Positions 8,015-14,462 of a DNA stretch of 64,000 nucleotides are shown here, in pieces. Position 1 is the first letter of the stretch. Each line of letters starts with the position of its first letter. Under the pieces are notes generated by a model, which did no database searches, was not told the DNA's origin, and saw only the letters and a list, made by a program, of their open reading frames with translations. The DNA comes from Mesorhizobium erdmanii USDA 3471. Its GTDB lineage: Bacteria; Pseudomonadota; Alphaproteobacteria; Rhizobiales; Rhizobiaceae. The DNA is taken from positions 1 to 64,000 of the forward strand of contig NZ_KI421453.1 of assembly GCF_000472705.1 (NCBI RefSeq), given 5' to 3'. The translations under genes were made by a program, and so were the position numbers.

Positions 8015-8977
8015 TCAGGCCGCCAATCCACCCGCCTGCGTCTTCAAAAACGCCTCGCCGCAGGCTTTCGCCAGATTGCGCACCCGCAGGATGTAGCTCT
8101 GCCGCTCGGTGACCGAGATCACGCCGCGCGCGTCGAGCAGGTTGAAGACATGGCTGGCCTTGATGCACTGGTCGTAGGCCGGGAAGACCATCTTGTGCAT
8201 CGGCAGATTGTCGTTCGATGCCGGCGCACCGGCCTCAAGCAGTGCCTTGCACTCGGCCTCGGCGTCCTCGAAATGCCTGAGCAGCATCGCCGTGTTGGCG
8301 TATTCGAAGTTGTGGCGCGAATATTCCTGTTCGGCCTGCAGGAAAACGTCGCCATAGGTCACCTTGTCAGCGCCCTCACGGCCGTTGAAGTTGAGGTCGT
8401 AGACATTGTCGACGCCCTGCACATACATGGCCAACCGCTCCAGCCCATAGGTCAGCTCGCCGGCCACCGGCGCGCATTCGATGCCGCAGACCTGCTGGAA
8501 ATAGGTGAACTGCGAGACCTCCATGCCGTCGCACCAGCACTCCCAGCCCAGCCCCCAGGCACCGAGCGTCGGGCTTTCCCAGTCGTCCTCGACAAAGCGG
8601 ATGTCATGTAGCAACGGGTCCACGCCGATCGCCGCCAGCGAGCCGAGATAAAGCTCCTGCAGGTTCGGCGGGTTCGGCTTCAGGATCACCTGGTACTGGT
8701 AGTAATGCTGCAGCCGGTTCGGGTTTTCGCCATAGCGGCCATCCTTGGGACGGCGCGAAGGCTGGACATAGGCGGCGTTCCAGAGCCTTGGTCCGAGCGC
8801 GCGCAGCGTCGTTGCCGGATGAAACGTGCCGGCGCCGACCTCCATGTCGTAGGGCTGCAGGATGACGCAACCATAGGCCGCCCAGTAATTGTGCAAGGTC
8901 AGGATCAGCCCCTGGAACGAGCGGTTGGGGTGCATGTGGGCGGGGATTTCAATCGTCACGGGTGGCCTCGACAGCAA
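8015..8977 (-). CDS. glyQ: Glycine--tRNA ligase alpha subunit
   Basis: A 320-aa class II synthetase catalytic subunit. The characteristic opening is SFQGLILTLHNYWAAYGCVI, followed by EVGAGTFHPATTLRALGP, RRPKDGRYGENPNRLQHYYQ and the conserved WESPTLGAWGLGWECWCDGM. Length and motifs match the standard bacterial GlyQ. It activates glycine with ATP and pairs with GlyS downstream. It ends against a palindromic repeat. The divergent neighbour across 183 bp is a GNAT acetyltransferase. Confidence 0.97.
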   Translation of the reverse strand: MLSRPPVTIEIPAHMHPNRSFQGLILTLHNYWAAYGCVILQPYDMEVGAGTFHPATTLRALGPRLWNAAYVQPSRRPKDGRYGENPNRLQHYYQYQVILKPNPPNLQELYLGSLAAIGVDPLLHDIRFVEDDWESPTLGAWGLGWECWCDGMEVSQFTYFQQVCGIECAPVAGELTYGLERLAMYVQGVDNVYDLNFNGREGADKVTYGDVFLQAEQEYSRHNFEYANTAMLLRHFEDAEAECKALLEAGAPASNDNLPMHKMVFPAYDQCIKASHVFNLLDARGVISVTERQSYILRVRNLAKACGEAFLKTQAGGLAA

Positions 8978-9160
8978 AGGCTAGCTTGCCGGCACGTCCT
9001 AGAGACACGGCGTTGAAGCGTCAAGCAAAGGCGCGTCGGATGCGTAGCAATCGTGGCTTTGCTGCGCGATGTTGAAGGTTCGCCGGAGACTGGCCCATTG
9101 CCCGCCTCGAGAGGCTGCGGTCATTTCGATCTCTCTACAACCCGACGCACAGGTTCAGCC

Positions 9161-9622
9161 ATGTCCAGTTCCATCATCGTCCGTTCCGTCACACGCCAGG
9201 ATTTCGACCGATGGTTGCTACTATGGGACGGCTACAACGCATTTTATGGCCGCTCAGGCGACACGGCACTGCCAAGCGAGATCACTACCATGACATGGTC
9301 GCGCTTCTTCGATGCCTATGAGCCGGTGCATGCGCTGGTGGCCGAAAGCGAGGGACAACTCCTCGGCCTCGTGCATTATCTCTTCCATCGCAGCACGACG
9401 GCGATCGCACCGAACTGTTACTTGCAGGACCTTTTCACCACGCAGGCTTCGCGTGGAAAAGGCATAGGCCGGGCGCTGATCGAGGGCGTCTACGAGCGCG
9501 CCCAGGCCGCCGGCTCAGGCCGGGTGTATTGGCTGACGCACGAGACCAATGAGACGGCCATGAAGCTCTATGACAAGATCGGCGAGCGCTCCGGATTTGT
9601 AGTCTATCGAAAGCTGTTCTAA
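9161..9622 (+). CDS. GNAT family N-acetyltransferase
   Basis: A 153-aa protein starting MSSSIIVRSVTRQDFDRWLLLW. The ATG at 9161 is chosen because family homology begins here, although the ribosome site is weak. The acetyl-CoA loop is visible as LFTTQASRGKGIGRALIEGVYERA (Q/RxxGxG/A motif), followed by VYWLTHETNETAMKLYDKIG, typical of small-molecule or diamine-type GNAT enzymes. The substrate is unknown. A single-gene unit ended by a hairpin at 9671. Confidence 0.85.
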   Translation: MSSSIIVRSVTRQDFDRWLLLWDGYNAFYGRSGDTALPSEITTMTWSRFFDAYEPVHALVAESEGQLLGLVHYLFHRSTTAIAPNCYLQDLFTTQASRGKGIGRALIEGVYERAQAAGSGRVYWLTHETNETAMKLYDKIGERSGFVVYRKLF

Positions 9623-9670
9623 CCCAGTTTTCGGCGCATCGGCGGGCGTTGGACGGCGGTTCAAAACGGA

Positions 9671-9693
9671 AACGGGGCTCCGAGAGCCCCGTT
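9671..9693. terminator. Hairpin between convergent GNAT and TPR genes
   Basis: AACGGGGCTC (9671-9680) pairs perfectly with GAGCCCCGTT (9684-9693) around a CGA triloop. It lies between the rightward stop at 9622 and the leftward stop at 9716. The flanking A and T residues are short, so it is a compact bidirectional terminator without a long U-tract. Confidence 0.7.
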
Positions 9694-9715
9694 CGCATCA
9701 TTACAATGAGCTTGC

Positions 9716-11494
9716 TCACCCCTTCGGAGCAGGCACCGGCTCGGGCTTGACCTTCGGGGTTTCCTGCGCCGTGTTGGACTCGATCGGCGGCAGACCCTTC
9801 ATCAGCTTCTGCTGCAAGGTGGCGAGCACATCGGGATCGGGCTTCAAGTCGCGGGCCTGATTCCATTGGAAGGTGGCTTCCAGCTTGCGGCCGACGCGCC
9901 AGTAGGCGTCGCCGAGATGATCGTTGAGAACCGGATCTTCCGGCTTCAGCGATACGGCGCGCTCCATCTCGCGCACAGAGTCGTCGAACCTGCCCATGCG
10001 GAAATAGGCCCAACCCAGGGAATCGACGATGTAACCGTCGCTTGGCCTGAGGTCGACGGCCTTCTGGATCATCGCCAGGCCTTCTTTCAGGTTGGTGTTC
10101 ATGTCGACCCAGGAATAGCCGAGATAGTTCAGCACCTGCGGCTGATCGGGCTGCAGTTCCAGCGCCTTGCGGAAATTCGGCTCGGCCTTCGGCCATTCCT
10201 TCAGGCGCTCATAGGCGATGCCGCGCTGATAGAAGATGTTCCAGTTGGCCGCGGTCGGCGTCTTCAGCACCTCGACAGCCTTGTCGTAGAGGTTGGCGGC
10301 CGAGCGGAAATCATCCTTCGAGGAATAGACCCCGCCGAGCGCCAAGTAGGCGCGCATGTCGTTGGGGTGGGCCTCGACGAACGCCTTCAGATGGGTGATC
10401 GCCTCGTCATGACGGTCGAGATCGGCAAGGTTGAGGCCAAGCTGCAGGTCCGAAAGCTCCTTCAGTGGCGAGGTATCAGGAATCCGCCGATAGAGCGCGA
10501 TGGCGCCCTCGCCGTCCTTCAACTGTTCGGCGACGGCGGCGAGCTGCACGAGAGCCGCGTCGCTGTCTGGCCGCAGGGCCAAGGCATATTGCAGGTAAAG
10601 GCGAACGAACGGCTCGCCACCGCCACGGTTGAGCGCGGTGGCGAGATCGAGCAGGATTTCGGAAGCGCCGTCAGACGGGCCAGAGACGAAGGGCGCGATC
10701 TTGTCGCCCTTGGCGATCCGGTCGCGCAAGGCGACGATTTCCAGCTTGCCCGGCGAAAACGCCTCGGCCTGGTCGAGCACCGAGACCGCCTTGCCCTTTT
10801 CGCCCTTGCGGGCCAGGAACGAGGCATAGGCCTGCGCGTTGCGAATCCAGGTTTCAGGCGCGGCACCGCCGGCGGTGGTATCCTGCATCGTCGCGGCGTA
10901 GATCGCCTCGGCCTTTTCGGGCATGCCGGAGGCATCGGCGATCAGCGCGCGGTGGAAGGACTTGAACAGGCCGAACCAGTCCGGCCCCTGCAGCTTATCG
11001 ATGGAAGCCATCGCATCGGCGGCCTCACCTGCGCCTTGCTGCGCCCAGCCGGACATGACGCCGGAGATCAATCGGTCGAGGTCGGATTCCAGCGACAGCT
11101 TGAGCCAGTACTGCGCCTTGGCGAAATCCTTCTTGTGGAAGGAATCGACCGCCAGCGCCAGGCGCGAGAAACGCTCGACATCGGGCACTTGCTTGAGCTT
11201 GTCGGCATAGACCAGGGATTCATCGAAGCGGCCTTGCGCGATCAGCGACAACATCAGGCTCTGCTGCAGGCCAGTGTCGCTCGGATCGAAGGCCAATGCC
11301 TGCTTGTAATAGGCGATGGCGCTGTCGAGGTCGTTGTCGCCTTCGGCGATACGGGCGGCCAGATAGGCGCCCGAGAACGACGAGATCTTGACCGGTTCGG
11401 TGGATTGCTTGGCATAGGCCGGCAAAGCCGAGATCGCCATGCCCGTCACAATTGCCAGCCTTGTCAGCCAGCGCGCACGTCCTTGCTGCATCAT
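9716..11494 (-). CDS. Exported tetratricopeptide repeat protein
   Basis: About 592 aa. The start is one of two adjacent ATGs (11494 or 11491) just behind AAAGGG; an upstream frame to 11605 is not needed. A signal peptide (RARWLTRLAIVTGMAISALPAYA) is followed by TPR helical pairs throughout, for example LDSAIAYYKQALAFDPSDTG near the N-terminus and a series from about residue 370 (AITHLKAFVEAHPNDMRAYLALG, DSVREMERAVSLKPEDPVL). The tail is Pro-rich. Such proteins act as periplasmic scaffolds; the partner is unknown. A typical alphaproteobacterial conserved protein. Confidence 0.8.
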   Translation of the reverse strand: MMQQGRARWLTRLAIVTGMAISALPAYAKQSTEPVKISSFSGAYLAARIAEGDNDLDSAIAYYKQALAFDPSDTGLQQSLMLSLIAQGRFDESLVYADKLKQVPDVERFSRLALAVDSFHKKDFAKAQYWLKLSLESDLDRLISGVMSGWAQQGAGEAADAMASIDKLQGPDWFGLFKSFHRALIADASGMPEKAEAIYAATMQDTTAGGAAPETWIRNAQAYASFLARKGEKGKAVSVLDQAEAFSPGKLEIVALRDRIAKGDKIAPFVSGPSDGASEILLDLATALNRGGGEPFVRLYLQYALALRPDSDAALVQLAAVAEQLKDGEGAIALYRRIPDTSPLKELSDLQLGLNLADLDRHDEAITHLKAFVEAHPNDMRAYLALGGVYSSKDDFRSAANLYDKAVEVLKTPTAANWNIFYQRGIAYERLKEWPKAEPNFRKALELQPDQPQVLNYLGYSWVDMNTNLKEGLAMIQKAVDLRPSDGYIVDSLGWAYFRMGRFDDSVREMERAVSLKPEDPVLNDHLGDAYWRVGRKLEATFQWNQARDLKPDPDVLATLQQKLMKGLPPIESNTAQETPKVKPEPVPAPKG

Positions 11495-11683
11495 ATCCCT
11501 TTCAGCCACGCGCCATCTCCGCGTCAGCGGGATCGACGTAGACTCGATCTTTCCGGGCAAAGCATGGCCTTTTTGGGGTCGCGCTTCAATCCGCCTGAAA
11601 TTCACAATCGGGTCACCCGATTAACAAACCATGGCGACGCACAACACTATCGGTTCGGCACGATAGCAGATCGTGCCTGGGAA

Positions 11684-12109
11684 CTACAGAGTGGGAACCC
11701 TGACATCGCGATACCCGCCTGCCGCCACAATGGTGCACAGGCTTGCCCACTCGCAACCCTGGCAGGCTTCGCGCGTCACGCCGGCTGAAAAGGCCGCGCG
11801 CAGGCTGGCGAGCGTTGCCGCGTCGAGGCTCAAGCGGGCGCCGGCCCGGATCGGCCGGGCCAGCAGCACCCCGACATCGCGTGCAGCCAGCCGGTCGCGT
11901 TCGATGACGCTGTCGTTGAGACAATGCAGTTCCGGTTCATCGAGCAAGGGCGCGCAGACATCGTCCGGGCCGGAGACGAGGAGGATGTCCTCGCCCCGGC
12001 TCAGGCGCTCCGCGATCGCGTCATAATTGGCGGTGAAGGCGGGGCTGTATCCCTTGCCCACATAGGTGAGCAGGCAAAGGAGGTGATGGGCGCGCAGCCT
12101 AATAGTCAC
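11684..12109 (-). CDS. DUF1284 domain-containing protein
   Basis: A 141-aa protein. The GTG start at 12109 overlaps the bioY stop as GTGA, which implies translational coupling. The DUF1284 signature is RLRAHHLLCLLTYVGKGYSPAF at the start and CQGCEWASLC near the end. The His pair and Cys residues look like a metal or iron-sulfur site. The function is not established. The tight coupling to a biotin transporter S-component is the best contextual clue. Confidence 0.85.
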   Translation of the reverse strand: MTIRLRAHHLLCLLTYVGKGYSPAFTANYDAIAERLSRGEDILLVSGPDDVCAPLLDEPELHCLNDSVIERDRLAARDVGVLLARPIRAGARLSLDAATLASLRAAFSAGVTREACQGCEWASLCTIVAAGGYRDVRVPTL

Positions 12110-12699
12110 GGATTGGCCGGCTTCGCCTTGCCGCCGCGAAGCGCCATCAGTGTCGCGGCACCAAGTGCCGACTTCAGCAATCCGCCGACGATGAACGGCA
12201 GGAAGCCGAAAGTGATGGCCTGTTCCGCCCCGATCATGGCGGCGAGCCATGCCGTGCCGAGCGCCAGACAGGCAAGGTTGCCGAGCAGCATGGCGGCGAA
12301 GGCAAGCACCACCCTGTTGCCGTTCCAGCCGCGTTCGGCCAGCCAGCCAACCAGCGCGCCGGTGGCCGGGAACGCGAAGAGATAGCCGCCGGTCGGCCCG
12401 ACAAAATGTGCCACGCCGGCAGCGCCTCCAGCCAGAACCGGAAAACCGACCGCGCCTTCGACAAGCCATGCGGCGATGGTGACCGCGCCAAGCCGCCAGC
12501 CATAGAGCGCGCCGATCAGGGTCACGGCGAAGGTCTGCATGGTTATCGGGACCGGCACCATCGGCACCTCGATGTATGACGACAGCGCCAGGAACGCCGT
12601 GCCGAGCGCGACGGCGCCGGCCTGCCAGGCGAGGGAGCGATCCTGAAGCCGGAGCGGGCTGAACGACGGCTTGCTGGACGAGAACGCGACATCTGTCAT
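12106..12699 (-). CDS. bioY: Biotin ECF transporter S-component BioY
   Basis: A 197-aa membrane protein with about six hydrophobic segments. Family landmarks are SSYIEVPMVPVPITMQTFAV, the biotin-binding loop region YGWRLG and FVGPTGGYLFAFPATGALVGWL. The start MTDVAFSSS at 12699 has AGGAA 6 nt upstream; a longer frame from 12789 would run through the operator. BioY binds biotin and works alone or with BioM and BioN energising subunits, which are not in this window. A BioR box lies 25 bp upstream, and DUF1284 is coupled behind it. Confidence 0.93.
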   Translation of the reverse strand: MTDVAFSSSKPSFSPLRLQDRSLAWQAGAVALGTAFLALSSYIEVPMVPVPITMQTFAVTLIGALYGWRLGAVTIAAWLVEGAVGFPVLAGGAAGVAHFVGPTGGYLFAFPATGALVGWLAERGWNGNRVVLAFAAMLLGNLACLALGTAWLAAMIGAEQAITFGFLPFIVGGLLKSALGAATLMALRGGKAKPANP

Positions 12700-12724
12700 G
12701 GGGATTCCTTCGACCGTTTTGAAA

Positions 12725-12734
12725 TTATAGATAA
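12725..12734 (-). promoter_or_regulatory. BioR operator upstream of bioY
   Basis: TTATAGATAA matches the published alphaproteobacterial BioR box TTATMKATAA exactly. On the minus strand it reads TTATCTATAA and overlaps a TATAAT-like -10 element, so bound BioR would block RNA polymerase. It lies 25 nt before the bioY start codon. Confidence 0.85.
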
Positions 12735-12810
12735 TTTCTGATTTCGATCTATTATCGAATCCACATTTCGGAGGAGATGGCAAGTGCAATGACTTTTGGA
12801 CAGTGCAAAT

Positions 12811-12989
12811 TCGTCATCCTATGGCGAAGTAAGGAGCGAAGCGACGCGGCGAAGACCATAGGATCCATTCCGCGAAATGGAGGCGTCGCCACGCTGCAGA
12901 ATTCTGTTCAGCCGCATCCTCCACCAAGGTCACGGAATGGATCCCTGGGTCTGCGCACCGCTTCGCGGCGCTACGCCCAAGGATGACGA
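12811..12989. repeat. 179-bp inverted-repeat intergenic element, copy 1
   Basis: The ends TCGTCATCC (12811-12819) and GGATGACGA (12981-12989) are inverted. The arms continue imperfectly through AGGAGCGAAGCGACGC and GGATCCATTCCG on the left, with counterparts on the right. A second element of the same length and ends lies at 41557-41735. I recognise the class (CGTCATCCT ... AGGATGACG with GGATCCATG inside) as a common Mesorhizobium intergenic palindrome. Confidence 0.75.
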
Positions 12990-13017
12990 AGTCTCTGTGA
13001 CCCGGTCAACCTCCGAC

Positions 13018-13686
13018 CTACCCGACGATGGCAAAAGCTTCGCGCACCCCGCCGGAGGCGGTCTTGACCGGCTTGCGGCCGATCCACTGGACATGACGCC
13101 CCAGCGTCGCGGCGGCCGATTCGGTGTTTCCCTGCCGCAAGGCGGTCAGGATCGCGCGGTGGTCCTGATCGGTGCGCGCCTCCCATTCCGAGCGCCATGC
13201 CGCGAACAGGAAGCGGGCGCTGGCCGCATGCAGATCATCGATGGTGGCGAGCAGACGCGGCATGCCGCAAGGCGCCAGGATCAAGCGATGAAAGGCGCGG
13301 TTGGCTTCTTCCCAGGACCTGACGTCCCGGGACTTGTCGCCGGCCTTGGTCGCCTCCTCCGCCAGGTTCAGAATGGCTGACGTCAGATGCGGCGCGGCAT
13401 GGCGCAGCGCCAACACCTCAAGCGCGGCCCGCATTTCCGCGACTTCCTTGACCTCGCCGAGATCGAAAGCCGCGACGCGCACGCCGCGGCGCGGTTCGCT
13501 GACGGCCAGGCCTTGCGCCTCAAGCCGACGGAACGCCTCGCGCACCGGCACATGGCTGGTGTGGAACTCCTCGGCGATATGATCCTGGCGCAGCCGGGCC
13601 CCAGGCTCGATCGCGCCCGAGATGATGCGATCCGCCAGCGTCTTGCTGATGCGCACCGCGATGGTGTCGTCCGTGCCCTTTGCCAT
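13018..13686 (-). CDS. bioR: GntR-family biotin repressor BioR
   Basis: A 222-aa protein. An N-terminal winged helix (LADRIISGAIEPGARLRQDH, HTSHVPVREAFRRLEAQGL) is followed by an all-helical FCD effector domain with metal-type His residues (ANRAFHRLIL, DQDHRAILTALRQG). In alphaproteobacteria lacking the BirA DNA-binding domain, a GntR protein of this kind, BioR, represses biotin genes through TTATMKATAA boxes. Such boxes stand before this gene and before bioY next to it, which is strong contextual support. Its own box starts 3 nt before the ATG, so a leaderless autoregulated transcript is likely. Confidence 0.88.
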   Translation of the reverse strand: MAKGTDDTIAVRISKTLADRIISGAIEPGARLRQDHIAEEFHTSHVPVREAFRRLEAQGLAVSEPRRGVRVAAFDLGEVKEVAEMRAALEVLALRHAAPHLTSAILNLAEEATKAGDKSRDVRSWEEANRAFHRLILAPCGMPRLLATIDDLHAASARFLFAAWRSEWEARTDQDHRAILTALRQGNTESAAATLGRHVQWIGRKPVKTASGGVREAFAIVG

Positions 13687-13689
13687 GTT

Positions 13690-13699
13690 TTATAGATAA
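13690..13699 (-). promoter_or_regulatory. BioR operator overlapping the bioR promoter
   Basis: TTATAGATAA, the same 10 bp as in front of bioY, lies 3 bp upstream of the bioR ATG. On the minus strand the sequence gives TATCTA at -12 to -7 relative to the ATG and TCGACA 18 bp further upstream, a plausible -10/-35 pair whose start site would be the ATG itself. No Shine-Dalgarno sequence is present. Confidence 0.8.
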
Positions 13700-13802
13700 T
13701 TTGCGGCAAGGCCGCTTGTCGAGACGGCGGCGAGACATATCACCCCAACGGATAAGAATTTAAGCAGCTCCCGCCATTCCACTACATTTCTCCGACTGAG
13801 AG

Positions 13803-14462
13803 ATGTTATTGTACCCACCATCCACAAGAATCGAACGGTCGTCCTCATTGAGCAAGTCATTTTCACCTTTTAACAGGCCCAAAAAACAGCGCGAATTGTT
13901 CGAGGCTATCAATGACGCAGTCCGAGCCGCTGCTGAAGCACGACGTGAATTTGCGATCTCGGGAGAAAACGTTATGGTCTATCGCCATGGACGCAATTGG
14001 TCTTTGCAACAATCAGCCAACCCGGATGAAATATCAAAATTTTCAGAAGCGAGTATGGAAGTAACTATCCGGAGATCGGATATAATAGACCATAACATAT
14101 CCTCCATCGATAAATACATCTCCGATTTGGCGGACGGACACGAGAAACTTATGTTTCAAAGCGTCATTTCCTTAGCAGATGAGGTAACCGCTAAAACGGG
14201 AAATGTTGTAGTATCTGGACCCAACGTCGGCGCAAGCATGCTGGAAGCCCTTCGCAAAGTTCGGTTCGGAACCGATCGATATGGCAGACCAACGGGGCCA
14301 ACTTTAGTTGTTCACCCAACGATGGCAAAAAAACTAAAAGAGATGGAATCCAAGCAAACGAGGCAAGAGCTAGAAGAGTGGGAAATAACAACAGCTGTCA
14401 AAGAGGCCGAGGCGACATCTGATGAGGTCGAACGCATTCGTAGATTTCGGTGGACCCCGTGA
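13803..14462 (+). CDS. Unrecognised protein paired with a caspase-like protease
   Basis: A 219-aa protein I cannot assign. The first 30 residues are Ser-rich and basic (RIERSSSLSKSFSPFNRPKKQ), so the true start may lie further in. A helical segment follows (ELFEAINDAVRAAAEARREF), then ISSIDKYISDLADGHEKLMF, a Gly/Pro-containing stretch (TGNVVVSGPNVGASMLEAL, PTGPTLVVHPTMAKKLKEM) and a charged helical tail (KQTRQELEEWEITTAVKEAEATSDE). There is no signal peptide or membrane span. The stop overlaps the next gene's start as GTGA, so the two proteins are made together. Base composition is visibly AT-richer than the flanks. It could be the protease's substrate, regulator or sensor. Confidence 0.7.
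   Translation: MLLYPPSTRIERSSSLSKSFSPFNRPKKQRELFEAINDAVRAAAEARREFAISGENVMVYRHGRNWSLQQSANPDEISKFSEASMEVTIRRSDIIDHNISSIDKYISDLADGHEKLMFQSVISLADEVTAKTGNVVVSGPNVGASMLEALRKVRFGTDRYGRPTGPTLVVHPTMAKKLKEMESKQTRQELEEWEITTAVKEAEATSDEVERIRRFRWTP

Larger units (their letters stand above)
12700..13017. other. bioR-bioY intergenic region
   Basis: These 318 bp contain the BioR operator and probable bioY promoter (about 12715-12765) and a 179-bp inverted repeat (12811-12989). I see no gene in it. Because the repeat lies between bioR and the bioY promoter, bioY is probably transcribed from its own regulated promoter rather than by read-through. Confidence 0.6.

Noticed and set aside
12700..12765. Riboswitch in front of bioY
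   Set aside because: The leader is only about 20-30 nt long and is explained by the BioR operator and promoter; no aptamer-like structure fits.
13803..14462. Partner of the caspase gene read as a gasdermin or a phage capsid fragment
   Set aside because: No N-terminal palmitoylation-type Cys, no amphipathic pore-forming pattern and no capsid fold motif was visible. The capsid impression rested only on a GPTLVVHPTMAKK stretch.
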